Shown: piece after piece, positions 14,071 to 22,332 of the stretch
How the letters are laid out: each line of letters opens with the position of its first letter
Position numbering within the stretch: the stretch's first letter is position 1
Virus record (IMG/VR): IMGVR_UViG_3300020583_000010
Span: 1 to 64,000 of that record
Strand: one strand, 5' to 3'
Length of the DNA: 64,000 bases
From: a virus
Notes under the pieces: generated by a model
The model's database searches: none
Seen by the model: only the letters and a program-made list of their open reading frames with translations
What the model was told of the DNA's origin: nothing
Program-made: the position numbers and the translations under genes

Positions 14071-14280
14071 TTATTTTACTAGCTGATAGTTACTTCCACA
14101 TAATATAGGATTTTGATCTCCCTTATTATGTCCATTCTGTATCTCACCAACGTACCACAGTCCAGAAGCATTCTTATACTGTGCTACTATCTTCCACTGT
14201 GTGTCAGACTGTGTGTCACTAGGATAGTTAGGGTCAGGAGCCAGCTGTACAATATCTCCGACTTTCCATACTGCTGTCAT
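14071..14280 (-). CDS. Hypothetical protein, 69 aa
   Basis: ATG 14280 follows AAGGAT and was chosen because a longer frame would overlap tRNA-Ile. The product (MTAVWKVGDIVQLAPDPNYPSD...) looks like a small SH3-like beta barrel (KOW/DUF2158 style: VGDIVQL..WKIVAQYKN..WYVGEI). Function is unknown. Confidence 0.6.
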   Translation of the reverse strand: MTAVWKVGDIVQLAPDPNYPSDTQSDTQWKIVAQYKNASGLWYVGEIQNGHNKGDQNPILCGSNYQLVK

Positions 14281-14305
14281 AACTATCCTTACTACTAGAT
14301 TAAAG

Positions 14306-14379
14306 TAGGCCCTGAGCGGATTGAACGCTCCTCTAAGATGGATATAAGCCACCTTCTGACCACCAGCCAGCCAAGGCCC
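14306..14379 (-). tRNA. tRNA-Ile (TAT)
   Basis: Acceptor GGGCCTT/AGGGCCT, D-stem CTGG/TCAG, anticodon arm GGTGG-CTTATAT-CCATC (TAT, reads AUA), T-arm GAGCG-TTCAATC-CGCTC. AUA is very rare in high-GC actinobacteria, so a dedicated TAT tRNA is useful to the phage. Confidence 0.88.
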
Positions 14380-14402
14380 AAGAGCCCCTAAGGGCTAATT
14401 AA

Positions 14403-14696
14403 TCAGATTTTGATCTGCGCCTGATTAAGGGTTACGCTTAGACGAGTCGCCATCTCGGCCAGCAGAATGAAGGGAACTGATACCGCAGAAGGAATTCTGA
14501 CGCTCTTAGAAGAAACGTCAAACTCCAGTTGAAACTTCGGATAAGTATCATTTACTACCTTCACTGAAGACAACTGAGGATTTCCTTTCTCATCATCCTC
14601 ATAGCCTTTGCTGACCTTTACAAGTGGCTTAGCCTCAGGCTCTTCATTCTGAACCTTGAAACTAGGAGCGTTGGAAGACGCTGATGCAGATGCCAT
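14403..14696 (-). CDS. Hypothetical protein, 97 aa
   Basis: A Ser/Ala-rich N-terminus precedes a small folded domain with hydrophobic strands near the C-terminus. No domain is recognised. It is the third gene of the 15192 operon. Confidence 0.62.
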   Translation of the reverse strand: MASASASSNAPSFKVQNEEPEAKPLVKVSKGYEDDEKGNPQLSSVKVVNDTYPKFQLEFDVSSKSVRIPSAVSVPFILLAEMATRLSVTLNQAQIKI

Positions 14697-14706
14697 ATGT
14701 TATTCC

Positions 14707-14904
14707 TTACTTGGTTAGCTGAGCAACGCGCTCGGCTAGCTGGGGTACGGTAAATGACTTTCCTACCTTACCGGCTACGTACTGTTGTACGAATACTGGA
14801 GTAGTCAGCTCAGCAGCTACACTGAGAGCCTCCGCCATAGTGTCAGCCTCTCCCATACGAATAGCAGGCTTAGAGTCTGACAGGACTAGATACATCTTAC
14901 GCAT
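14707..14904 (-). CDS. Hypothetical protein, 65 aa
   Basis: A small soluble protein of helical character with no recognised domain. It immediately follows the 95-aa gene, one base apart. Confidence 0.6.
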   Translation of the reverse strand: MRKMYLVLSDSKPAIRMGEADTMAEALSVAAELTTPVFVQQYVAGKVGKSFTVPQLAERVAQLTK

Positions 14905-15192
14905 TCATGCTCCTTTTGTAGTCCCGGAATTACCAGCCGGGTAGTTCTTGTTGTTCCACTTATCTACTAGAATCTGAGTTCTCTTATCTTTAGACTCTGA
15001 CCAGGCCCACCCGCACCCGCCGTTATCAGGATGATCTACCATATGCTGCTCACGTACTCCTAGGTACTGCATAATAGTACCTAGAGTATATGGAAAAGTT
15101 TGACTAACTGAACCGTCTGGGTTCTCTGCAATCTTAGGACTTTTCCAGTCAGTGAGACTACGTTCGCACTTTGGACACCGATCTCGACTCAT
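14905..15192 (-). CDS. Zinc-finger-like protein, 95 aa, leaderless
   Basis: The N-terminal CPKCERSL and later HPDNGGCGW suggest a metal site. Function is unknown. The 15199-15227 promoter puts +1 on its ATG, making it a leaderless gene and the head of a three-gene operon. Confidence 0.65.
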   Translation of the reverse strand: MSRDRCPKCERSLTDWKSPKIAENPDGSVSQTFPYTLGTIMQYLGVREQHMVDHPDNGGCGWAWSESKDKRTQILVDKWNNKNYPAGNSGTTKGA

Positions 15193-15198
15193 GCTTAG

Positions 15199-15227
15199 AT
15201 ATTAGCATGTCTCGGGCCACTTGTCAA
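15199..15227 (-). promoter_or_regulatory. Early-type promoter, leaderless
   Basis: TTGACA-N17-TAATAT with an extended TGC. +1 is predicted at 15192, the A of the downstream ATG. Confidence 0.8.
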
Positions 15228-15228
15228 G

Positions 15229-15399
15229 TTACTGTACCCGGCAGACTTCCAGCTCATCACCAGGTGCCAAGTCAAGCATGATGGAGGCGAAGAACTTGGA
15301 CGCCGAACTTTCCACGGAGTCTGGTTCCTCATAGGTACCGACTATGCTCTCGTGGCCTTCGTGAGTGTATATAGTCCAAGTATAAGTAGGATTAGTCAT
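15229..15399 (-). CDS. Hypothetical protein, 56 aa
   Basis: ATG 15399 was chosen over GTG 15411 because AGGAAG is at the right distance. The start overlaps the stop of the 61-aa gene (ATGACTAA). Acidic product with no recognised domain. Confidence 0.58.
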   Translation of the reverse strand: MTNPTYTWTIYTHEGHESIVGTYEEPDSVESSASKFFASIMLDLAPGDELEVCRVQ

Positions 15400-15577
15400 C
15401 TGTGCTGCCACTTCCTATACGCCACAGGAAGACGCCTCTAGCCTCGTCCCAGGTGTCATAAATCCCTACTGGTCTATGACGAAAAGTATCCTCAAACAGT
15501 ACCACTTCTTCGAGTTCCCACTTCTTCGAGCCGTTAGGTTGAAAGATAGCATAGTGTACAACTCTGGCATAGCTCAT
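15392..15577 (-). CDS. Hypothetical protein, 61 aa
   Basis: A small aromatic-rich protein with no recognised domain. It lies between the deaminase-like gene and the 56-aa gene in one operon. Confidence 0.58.
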   Translation of the reverse strand: MSYARVVHYAIFQPNGSKKWELEEVVLFEDTFRHRPVGIYDTWDEARGVFLWRIGSGSTDD

Positions 15578-15585
15578 AAAAAGTC

Positions 15586-15972
15586 CTAGGGGAGCCGTTC
15601 TATGCCGAAATCACCATCGACATCCATACTATATACGATCGACTTCACTCCGGCCAGATGTATAGCCTTATAGCAGGAAAGACACGGCCTTGCCAGTCTT
15701 CTCTTCCCGAACTTGGAGACGCGCACAACATAAAGTACAGCACCTTCAGCACGGTCAGCCTGGTAGGTCAGCTTCCGCAGCGCATGAGCCTCAGCATGAA
15801 CTGTGGTCCCAGGACCTCCCTCAAGAATCCTCGGATCATTCTTAGGGACATTGAAGGCCTTAGCGATTACAGAGGAGCCTCTAGCCACAACACAGCCCAG
15901 CCTCCAGCGGCTGTGTGGTGACTCTTCAGCAACCGCTGTTGCCAGCCTCAAGAACTGCTCGTGTCGTGCCAT
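15586..15972 (-). CDS. Cytidine/dCMP deaminase-like protein
   Basis: Zinc-dependent deaminase signatures are present: HAE (59-61) with the catalytic Glu, and PCLSC with C97 and C100 as zinc ligands. The length of 128 aa is short but typical of phage members. The likely reaction is (d)CMP or cytidine deamination feeding dUMP to ThyX. A tRNA-editing or DNA-modifying role cannot be excluded. The predicted transcript starts at its ATG. Confidence 0.85.
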   Translation of the reverse strand: MARHEQFLRLATAVAEESPHSRWRLGCVVARGSSVIAKAFNVPKNDPRILEGGPGTTVHAEAHALRKLTYQADRAEGAVLYVVRVSKFGKRRLARPCLSCYKAIHLAGVKSIVYSMDVDGDFGIERLP

Positions 15973-15978
15973 GAGAGA

Positions 15979-16007
15979 ATATTAGCACAGGTGCTGTGCG
16001 TGGTCAA
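15979..16007 (-). promoter_or_regulatory. Promoter of deaminase-like gene, leaderless
   Basis: TTGACC-N17-TAATAT with an extended TGC. +1 is predicted at 15972, the A of the ATG. Confidence 0.78.
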
Positions 16008-16222
16008 GCCTTGTTCTCTTTGGCCTGTCTTTGGAGTTTCTTATTATGTCTCTCGGCCTTAAGAACTTGCTTGTCTACGGGAATATAACTGTCAGACTGC
16101 TCAGGAATCCAACCATAAGGATGATCTATCGGATCATCTTCCCAAATATTCACAGGCCCATCAATCTCCCCGAACTCGTCATCATACTCATCGAGCTCGG
16201 ACTGCCAGTCGAACTTCGCCAT
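16004..16222 (-). CDS. Hypothetical acidic protein, 72 aa
   Basis: ATG 16222 overlaps the TAA of the FmdB-like gene (TAATG), so translation is coupled. The acidic N-terminal half (DEYDDEFGEIDGPVN) and basic C-terminal tail have no recognised function. Confidence 0.6.
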   Translation of the reverse strand: MAKFDWQSELDEYDDEFGEIDGPVNIWEDDPIDHPYGWIPEQSDSYIPVDKQVLKAERHNKKLQRQAKENKA

Positions 16223-16443
16223 TACCTGTGATCCTCTATTACAAACCCTGGTGGTTTCGGCTGTTCCCGTCCCCATCCTGTTCCATTGAATTTAACTCCC
16301 GGAGGAGTCCACACACGTTTAGTATCAGGAGAGCCGCACTCTTCACAGTCTACCATAGGAATATCTTCTAGTATACTCCGTGACAACTCGAACTGGTTGT
16401 CGCACTGCTGACATTTATACTCATATACCGCCATGATAATCAC
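16222..16443 (-). CDS. FmdB-type zinc-ribbon protein, 73 aa
   Basis: It begins AVYEYKCQQCDNQFE and has CEECGSPDTKRVW, giving C11, C14, C33 and C36 in the FmdB/CxxC-CxxC regulator pattern. Such small proteins are common in actinobacteria and phages; roles are mostly unknown. GTG 16443 or ATG 16434 may be the start. Confidence 0.78.
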   Translation of the reverse strand: MIIMAVYEYKCQQCDNQFELSRSILEDIPMVDCEECGSPDTKRVWTPPGVKFNGTGWGREQPKPPGFVIEDHR

Positions 16444-16446
16444 ACT

Positions 16447-16728
16447 CTACCATGAGGGGTGTTCATAGTCAAACGCGCTGTCCGGCTGTTCAACTTCTCT
16501 GAAGTCCACAGTCACATATTCTATACTGCGAAAAGGCACATAGGTGATGTTCTCGCTCACCGGAAACTGAAAAGATCCTTCTTTCCCCTCTAAGAACTGC
16601 AGTATAGCCTTTTTTAGAGTGCCGTTCACATAGTCTTTTGTTCCGGGAACATAGTCACTTTTCACATAACTGGTTGATTTCAGTTGTAGCCTTAGAGAGT
16701 ATTCGTACTTCGGCTCTTCAGAGCTCAT
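16447..16728 (-). CDS. Hypothetical protein, 93 aa
   Basis: A soluble protein with no recognised domain. AAGGAAG precedes ATG 16728, just after the terminator-like hairpin, so it may use read-through from the lysin transcript. Confidence 0.6.
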   Translation of the reverse strand: MSSEEPKYEYSLRLQLKSTSYVKSDYVPGTKDYVNGTLKKAILQFLEGKEGSFQFPVSENITYVPFRSIEYVTVDFREVEQPDSAFDYEHPSW

Positions 16729-16744
16729 GTCTTCCTTAATAATA

Positions 16745-16786
16745 ACGAGGGGCGCTCAAGCTGACCATTTCCTGAGCGCCTCTCCC
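16745..16786 (-). terminator. Terminator downstream of endolysin
   Basis: GGCGCTCA and TGAGCGCC form an 8-bp GC-rich stem, followed on the minus strand by CCTCGTTATTATT. It lies about 110 bases after the lysin stop. The bases between (16787-16895) contain another small hairpin (GACTG/CAGTC, 16871-16888) and no gene. Confidence 0.6.
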
Positions 16787-16895
16787 CGTACTCTAACCAT
16801 CCGGGCGGTAGCGTTTTGCACAAAGTGCGCCCGATTAACGACGCCTCTGGGATTACCAAAGGGCCACAAGGACTGGTAGTCAACAGTCTCAAGTC

Positions 16896-17810
16896 TTAAT
16901 AAGCCACAGCGCCAACTGGGAAGTTTCCTGTATCTTTACGCTCTACGGTAACATGAGAGTTGGTAGCAGAGTCTATATTGAAGTCTCTGAAACCTTTAGG
17001 AACATCTCCATCATTGTTGTCTCCGCAGAGCACTAGAGCACCAGCACCACTCCATGCTACTACTCTAACATTGGCGATACCCCCATCCCCGACAGTCAGC
17101 CGGAAATGGCTCTTGTTAATGGTGGGGAAGTTGTACAGCCCAGGATGGACGGAAAGGGGTTCTACTTGCTGCATGTCGTCCTCCTCGGACGTTGTTGGAA
17201 CTGGTGCGGGAACTGGAACCGGGGGAGGTGTAGAGGTGCCCAATGCAGAACCCCCTACTTGCCACCCTCCGAAGTTTGAAGCATCTGCATAATCAGTATC
17301 GACGTTTCCGCCGAGTCCGAAATTAACCTGAACAAGCTGAGCATCTTGCGTACTTGATCCGCCAGTCCAGTCTGTAGACATTGTGCGCCAACCCCACTTG
17401 GCCAGGCCACTGCTCACCATATACTGAACCATAGCGGCTGATCCGTATACACCGATCTGTGCTACAGGAATTATAGAAGCTATACCTTGAAAGTATGCTG
17501 CCTGAGTGGAAGGGTCTACATCTTCATCAATGCTGAAGTATATAGGATAACCGGAAGGCATCCCGCAGGCCGTAGCTTGGGATATAGCACTTTGTGCGTC
17601 AGAAGCTCCCTGACCGTAAGAACCACCCTGTCCGGATGACTCCCAGTTGGACACAATGAGAAGACCCCAACTGGTAAGTTGCTGAGCCTCTGCTAAAGTC
17701 AGGTTCTTAGATGGGTCAGGTGATAGGTAGCGTACTACGAACTGCACGCCTGCGAGGTCTGAAGCGCTGCTTGGCCGCCAAAAGCTGTAATCATATCCGT
17801 TAATGGTCAT
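16896..17810 (-). CDS. Endolysin with glycoside-hydrolase-like (DUF1906) domain
   Basis: Residues 1 to about 185 (MTINGYDYSFWRPSSASDLAG...FVVRYL...YFSIDED...GVYGS...QV.FG...DTDYAD) fit the Rv2525c-like DUF1906 fold, related to GH25 lysozymes. A Pro-rich linker (about 195-215) joins a C-terminal domain (about 220-304) that may bind cell wall. It likely degrades peptidoglycan at lysis. A GGAG ribosome site precedes ATG 17810, and a late-type motif lies 33 bp upstream. No holin is adjacent; small membrane proteins at 1-2.6 kb are possible partners. Confidence 0.82.
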   Translation of the reverse strand: MTINGYDYSFWRPSSASDLAGVQFVVRYLSPDPSKNLTLAEAQQLTSWGLLIVSNWESSGQGGSYGQGASDAQSAISQATACGMPSGYPIYFSIDEDVDPSTQAAYFQGIASIIPVAQIGVYGSAAMVQYMVSSGLAKWGWRTMSTDWTGGSSTQDAQLVQVNFGLGGNVDTDYADASNFGGWQVGGSALGTSTPPPVPVPAPVPTTSEEDDMQQVEPLSVHPGLYNFPTINKSHFRLTVGDGGIANVRVVAWSGAGALVLCGDNNDGDVPKGFRDFNIDSATNSHVTVERKDTGNFPVGAVAY

Positions 17811-17843
17811 CGAGAACTTCTCCAGTTAGTTGGTCTCTCCATA

Positions 17844-17854
17844 TTTATCATCGA
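17844..17854 (-). promoter_or_regulatory. Late-type motif before endolysin
   Basis: Minus-strand AGTCGATGATAAA, 33 bp before the lysin ATG. A variant of the CCGATTATA motif. Confidence 0.4.
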
Positions 17855-17876
17855 CTAGCGACTTTTGCAGGCAGAC

Positions 17877-18614
17877 TTAAGATGCACTACTTTCAAGAAT
17901 TTTAAGCAGTACAGCAACTGCTCTGGAGTGGCGTTCAATTACATCAGAGTCTGCCATACTTAACATGGCTGCTATCTTTTTAAGATCGAAACCACTATAG
18001 TAGTGCAGTACTATTATCAATCTATTCTCATATGCTAAGTCTCTCACAGCATCAGCGAAAGAAGCTAGCATGAAGTTTACTGCCGCTGACGACTCGGTAT
18101 TCCTGTCCTCAGCCAATTGCAGACCAGACTGTTCTCCCGACTCCGTATCCAACCCTTGCATGGCCACATCTAGAGAGATAGGAGCCCTGGAGAGGCCTAT
18201 AAAAGTATCCCTGACTTCTTTCTCTGTGAGGCCAGTAAGTTCTGCCAACTGGGAGTAATTATAGTCTTCTGAAGATGAATTTAGTATCTGGTTTATCTTT
18301 CTGGATCTCTCCCGCATCGACCTTGTTGCGTGATCTACCTTACGCAAGTAGTCTATGATAGCGCCTTTAGTTCTGCGAGCAGCGACCGTGGGAAAATACT
18401 TAGTATTCATCGGGTCAAACTCACGCTCTTCACAGTACTGCGGCCAACGGGCGCACACCTCAACGAGAGCCAGAAGCGCTATACTTCGCAACTCTTCTAG
18501 GTCAAGAGCATGCGGAGCTGTTTTATACACTTTCAGTGCCGCGCTATAAGCTAGTCCTAAGTTCTTCTCTATTAGAAATTCCCACTTAGGGTCTACTTTT
18601 AAATCCGCATCCAT
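17877..18614 (-). CDS. WhiG/FliA-type sigma factor, 245 aa
   Basis: Region 2 spans about residues 37-107 and ends with the FliA/WhiG-like stretch GAIIDYLRKVDHATRSMRERSRKI. Region 3 is near 118-140 (YSQLAELTGLTEKEV), and region 4 covers about 196-240 (RLIIVLHYYSGFDLKKIAAMLSM..VIERHSRAV). Family members direct RNA polymerase to promoters with a GCCGATAA-like -10. Late genes of this phage carry CCGATTATA-like motifs, so this is the natural candidate late sigma. The gene directly follows the helicase gene, one base apart. Confidence 0.88.
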   Translation of the reverse strand: MDADLKVDPKWEFLIEKNLGLAYSAALKVYKTAPHALDLEELRSIALLALVEVCARWPQYCEEREFDPMNTKYFPTVAARRTKGAIIDYLRKVDHATRSMRERSRKINQILNSSSEDYNYSQLAELTGLTEKEVRDTFIGLSRAPISLDVAMQGLDTESGEQSGLQLAEDRNTESSAAVNFMLASFADAVRDLAYENRLIIVLHYYSGFDLKKIAAMLSMADSDVIERHSRAVAVLLKILESSAS

Positions 18615-18615
18615 A

Positions 18616-20208
18616 CTAACTCACGATCATTTGCATAAGTACTTCCGGTGACAATTGTTCAAACAGTTCTGACTCTGAGTTCCAAACATGGTCAATTAGA
18701 GCACTCTCAAGTTCCAATTTCTGCATATAATGCTCTTCTTGCGTATCTCTATTCAGGAGAGTATGAACATATACAGTATTGAATCTCGAACCTTGACGTG
18801 AAATTCTGCCTGCCAGCTGTGTCATGCGAGCCGGGTTCAAAATCAAGTCTAAGCAGATTAAGTGTCTTGCTACCTGAAGGTTAAGTGATGACTCAAGACT
18901 CTGAGTGCCTAGTAATACCTTACAGGAAGGATCATCCCAGAAGCGCTGTACGGACTCATTGCGTCTATTGGCATTGCTGTCCATGCCTGATATGGTAACA
19001 TAAGGTATGCCAGCAGAGTCTAATCTGGCCTGAGCTGCCCTGATCATGGAAAGGTTGTGAATGAACAACAATGTCTTCTCATCAGCCAAGTCCCCTTGCA
19101 GCTTATCTAGTGTCCAGTCAAGCTTAGAGCTGGTTCCTGGACCATCATCTTCTCCTAAGGCTGCGAGGCCAGTACAGGTCGCAGCAGCCTTCATCCATAT
19201 AGTCACAGCCTCAATGGTCTTCATCTCAGACAGTTTCCCTGACTTTATGATCTTTAAGATGCCATCTTGGATTTCTTTGTACTTTGCCCTCTGGGCCGGA
19301 TACAGTTCAAGCCACACAGTAGAGGGGACAATAGCTGGCATATCTACATCATCAAGATCTGCTGGAGTTCTACGTAAGGCCATTGGAGACAGTTTCTGCT
19401 TGAAATCAGCTAAATTCTGATAACCTGTAATCTTCTTAGTGGTCATTATACGGCCACCGCGCACAGGGAGCTGTATGCGCTGCTGAACAGTATATGTATT
19501 TAAGAACCTTGTTTCACTGCCGAACAACTCACGGCCGCCTATGGCCTCTAAAGTAGAGTGGAGCTCTACTAGCTTCTTTTGGAGCGGTGTAGCATTGGCA
19601 ATATAGACATATTTAGCATGACGCGCTACTCGTTTAAGGTTAACAGCTATCTTGTTTTTGCGATGCCTAAGAGAGTCAACATCATCAATCACAAGAGCAG
19701 TTATATCCAACTGATCGAATGCTTCATTATCTCTGTTGAAAGTCTCTCGTCCAATGACATATATCTCCCAGTCGGATAACATAAGATCCAGCCGTTTACG
19801 CGCGTTACCTTCAGCCGCTACTGTTCTGACTAGAGGCATCATGCGATTCAGCTCTTTGGCCCACTGCTTGACCGCTGGTGCCCGGCATACCACTACCGAC
19901 TTCCCCAGATTCCCATGTTCTTTAAGCATTGCTAACGATAGGGCAATTGACAGTGTCTTGCCCACTCCGGTACCGTCTGCCAGCAACGCGTGGCCGCGCG
20001 TATACAACCATGCAGCTCCGACACGCTGGTGAGCTTTGGGGAGCATCCCACAGTCTCTGCAAGAGTACTCTACAGAGGTGTGGCGAGAGCACGGGTCATA
20101 GTTCCAGTGCTTGAGAATGGGGAGATCGAAGTCTTTGGCCTGCTGAATCCTTAGGGCGAGGCGAGTTCTTTCCCCGGGAAGCAGCTTAGAAAGATCTGGG
20201 AGTGTCAT
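18616..20208 (-). CDS. SNF2-like superfamily 2 helicase, 530 aa
   Basis: It has Walker A GTGVGKT (79-85), motif II VIDDVDS (DEAx variant), a SAT-like NATPLQKK, and a C-terminal helicase domain ending with motif VI QLAGRISRQGS. A cysteine cluster (C40, C50, C53) near the N-terminus may bind zinc. It probably remodels DNA-protein complexes or unwinds DNA during replication or transcription. The predicted +1 is its ATG (20208), making it leaderless, and the WhiG-like sigma gene is in the same transcript. Confidence 0.9.
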   Translation of the reverse strand: MTLPDLSKLLPGERTRLALRIQQAKDFDLPILKHWNYDPCSRHTSVEYSCRDCGMLPKAHQRVGAAWLYTRGHALLADGTGVGKTLSIALSLAMLKEHGNLGKSVVVCRAPAVKQWAKELNRMMPLVRTVAAEGNARKRLDLMLSDWEIYVIGRETFNRDNEAFDQLDITALVIDDVDSLRHRKNKIAVNLKRVARHAKYVYIANATPLQKKLVELHSTLEAIGGRELFGSETRFLNTYTVQQRIQLPVRGGRIMTTKKITGYQNLADFKQKLSPMALRRTPADLDDVDMPAIVPSTVWLELYPAQRAKYKEIQDGILKIIKSGKLSEMKTIEAVTIWMKAAATCTGLAALGEDDGPGTSSKLDWTLDKLQGDLADEKTLLFIHNLSMIRAAQARLDSAGIPYVTISGMDSNANRRNESVQRFWDDPSCKVLLGTQSLESSLNLQVARHLICLDLILNPARMTQLAGRISRQGSRFNTVYVHTLLNRDTQEEHYMQKLELESALIDHVWNSESELFEQLSPEVLMQMIVS

Positions 20209-20214
20209 TAAGGT

Positions 20215-20243
20215 AGAGTACCATACAGCACAGAGCTAGTCAA
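20215..20243 (-). promoter_or_regulatory. Promoter of helicase-sigma operon, leaderless
   Basis: TTGACT-N17-TACTCT with an extended TGG. +1 is predicted at 20208, the A of the helicase ATG. The -35 is inside the last codons of the 47-aa gene. Confidence 0.75.
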
Positions 20244-20379
20244 GTTTCGACCGTCTTGACTTCCTGACGCTCGTTCGTGCTGCTTTAGCCACAGCTGCGG
20301 CATAGGCAACATCTTTTCTGAAATCCTCATCTGCCTCTCTAAGGATTTCATTAAACCTTGTATAATCTACTTCTCCCAT
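20236..20379 (-). CDS. Small basic protein, 47 aa
   Basis: ATG 20379 follows GGAGGTTCAA, a strong ribosome site. The product starts MGEVDYTRFNEIL and ends with a basic, Arg/Ser-rich tail (RKSRRSKLD). It is probably helical and nucleic-acid binding. No family is recognised. It lies between the tail gene block and the helicase operon. Confidence 0.65.
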   Translation of the reverse strand: MGEVDYTRFNEILREADEDFRKDVAYAAAVAKAARTSVRKSRRSKLD

Positions 20380-20387
20380 TTGAACCT

Positions 20388-20438
20388 CCACTATATAATC
20401 ATTAGTTAACTAATGAATTAAGCAGGATTATGTAGTGG
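20388..20438. terminator. Large inverted repeat at end of tail gene block
   Basis: Thirteen-base arms (20388-20400 and 20426-20438, one mismatch) enclose a perfect 16-bp palindrome CATTAGTTAACTAATG (20400-20415). It overlaps the stop of the last tail gene and the ribosome-site region of the 47-aa gene. A U-tract is lacking, so it may be an mRNA-end structure or binding site. Confidence 0.45.
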
Positions 20439-21942
20439 TTTCATACATAAATTGCATGACTAATTGCTGGTTAGCAGTGGAAGCAGCCCAACTGAATGGA
20501 GTACTCTGGCTGCCTGCGAAGTTAGCCGCCCCAGCTGTAGTAGGTGGATATAGAGTAGTCGCAACACTAGAAACATTGTTAAGCAGCACTGTTCCTGCAT
20601 AAAGAGACCCGGTAGAGGTCGCCCCTATAACGGTACCTGCTGCTATTCTCGCCGAGTTAGCGGGAGAGAAAGGAAGAGTGAACTGCCAAGTACCGGTACC
20701 ATACGTTGTTGTTGTACCTGATATCAGTGTTATATTGATGAATATAAGGCGCCCATACTTTATATAAGAGCCAGTAAGTGTTCCGTTGCCTATAGCCGGA
20801 TTTGTTCCGCTGGCTCCCCAGATTACTGGCGCAAAAGAAACACTGGCAGCTCCAACAAATGGAGAAGCGTTCGCGTTTGTTAAATCTAATTGTTTGTTAT
20901 TGAGGATAGCAACATTACCAGAACTGTTAACTGACGCTACTGTTACACCATTTTGCTGGAAGTCTGCCACGTCAACTGTTGAGCCAGCTGGTGTGTTAGC
21001 AGTTAAAGGTACATCTCCCGAGGCTGTAGGAGAGATGACGTGTGGCCGGAATCCTGTTAAAGAACCATAGCTAGTTATCTTCCAGACTACAGTGCTTCCT
21101 ATCATGAAGTCAGCTACATCCACTGATGTACCAGTAGGCCCCGTCACTGAAAGCGCTGTGGTACTCAGTCCGGACGGGGCTACAGCAGCTGTGGCTGCCG
21201 ACAGACCAGTACCTGTCAGGACGCCTGCACTGGTAACCTTCCAGAAGGTAGCTCCATTTATCTGGAGGTCTATGATATCTGCTGTCGAGCCAGAAGGGAT
21301 ATTGCCAGTCAGCGGTACTCTTGAGGAAGATGTGGGAGAGGCATTAATATAGGCAAGATTGTTGAAAGAATACCCACCCATATTGACATTCCCGGTAGGT
21401 GCCCCGAACGAGTTCAAAGGCGCCCCGGCAGGATTAATCAGTGTTCCTGCTGGCCATGTGCCATTAGCTTTAGGCCCATAGAAGTACTGGGTAGCGGTAT
21501 TTATCCAGAAGTCTCCGTTGTTGCCTTGAGCCGATGTAGGAGCCGATGTACTGTTCCATATAGTGTTGAACACTGGAGGAGATGGCTGGATTTGAGAAAA
21601 CCCGCTGTTCAATGATGGGTCTATTTGCACAGTACTGTAAAATCCCTGAGGATAGCTTTCCTGTGCCCCGGACCCGTATACTACGAACCATTGAACATTG
21701 AATACTCCTGTATTATTAGTATCACCGGATTGCCACGAGTAGCTTACTTGGCCGTTTACAGCACTGACAACAGTAGCTGTACGGTTTATCACGTTGCCGA
21801 AGAAGGTATTAGTCATGCGGAAATAAACAGTGGCACCTGTTAAGTTAGCAACTGTGCCGAACTGATCGATAAGTGTGGCAGTTATAATAGGAAGAGTGTC
21901 ACTCTGCTTTATATAGAACACTGAAGGTGTCATAGTTGCCAT
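20428..21942 (-). CDS. Tail fibre/baseplate protein with BppU-like N-terminus
   Basis: The first 110 residues (SVFYIKQSDTLPIITATLIDQFGTVANLTGATVYFRMTN...) match the BppU-type upper-baseplate domain that attaches fibres to the tail. The remainder has repeated TPAGSTVDVADFQ-like segments (about residues 213-330), then a C-terminal beta-rich domain. It probably contributes to receptor binding. The gene next upstream encodes a stand-alone version of the N-terminal domain. Confidence 0.75.
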   Translation of the reverse strand: MATMTPSVFYIKQSDTLPIITATLIDQFGTVANLTGATVYFRMTNTFFGNVINRTATVVSAVNGQVSYSWQSGDTNNTGVFNVQWFVVYGSGAQESYPQGFYSTVQIDPSLNSGFSQIQPSPPVFNTIWNSTSAPTSAQGNNGDFWINTATQYFYGPKANGTWPAGTLINPAGAPLNSFGAPTGNVNMGGYSFNNLAYINASPTSSSRVPLTGNIPSGSTADIIDLQINGATFWKVTSAGVLTGTGLSAATAAVAPSGLSTTALSVTGPTGTSVDVADFMIGSTVVWKITSYGSLTGFRPHVISPTASGDVPLTANTPAGSTVDVADFQQNGVTVASVNSSGNVAILNNKQLDLTNANASPFVGAASVSFAPVIWGASGTNPAIGNGTLTGSYIKYGRLIFINITLISGTTTTYGTGTWQFTLPFSPANSARIAAGTVIGATSTGSLYAGTVLLNNVSSVATTLYPPTTAGAANFAGSQSTPFSWAASTANQQLVMQFMYETTT

Positions 21943-21959
21943 AATTATTCCAATTCAGG

Positions 21960-22295
21960 CTATAGATGCTTTACTATGGTCAATAAGTCATAACCATGTA
22001 AGGGGTATGTTGATGTAGCCGCAGTATTCCAAGTCACTAGCCACTCCACTGCATATACTCCAGGAACTTGGGTGTCGCTTAGAACCCAGTTGTAGGTTAC
22101 TGCCCCAGCAGCTGCATTAGTTATGGTCGCTGCTCCTCCTATTGTGTGTCCTAGTAAAACATTTGAAGCTATAAACTGAACACTGGTAGCCGTTGTAAGA
22201 TTCACAATAATATTAGTATTGTCATCTGTTAAAACCGCTGAAGTAACAGGTAAAGTGTCATTCTGGCCAATAATAATCAGAGGCGTATAACTCAT
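21960..22295 (-). CDS. BppU-like domain protein, 111 aa
   Basis: It resembles the first 110 residues of the fibre protein next downstream (PLIIIGQNDTLPVTSAVLTDDNTNIIVNLTTATSVQF...), suggesting duplication. It is probably a baseplate adaptor. A late-type motif lies 23 bp upstream. Confidence 0.68.
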   Translation of the reverse strand: MSYTPLIIIGQNDTLPVTSAVLTDDNTNIIVNLTTATSVQFIASNVLLGHTIGGAATITNAAAGAVTYNWVLSDTQVPGVYAVEWLVTWNTAATSTYPLHGYDLLTIVKHL

Positions 22296-22318
22296 ATTAG
22301 CCTCCTACAGTTCTCTTC

Positions 22319-22328
22319 AATAATCGGT
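22319..22328 (-). promoter_or_regulatory. Late-type motif
   Basis: Minus-strand ACCGATTATT, directly after the 1353-aa tail gene and 23 bp before the 111-aa gene. Confidence 0.5.
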
Positions 22329-22332
22329 GCTG

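Noticed and set aside
13994-14379. Longer versions of the genes at 13708 and 14071
   Set aside because: Their extra codons lie inside tRNA genes; downstream starts with spacing just past the tRNA ends were preferred.
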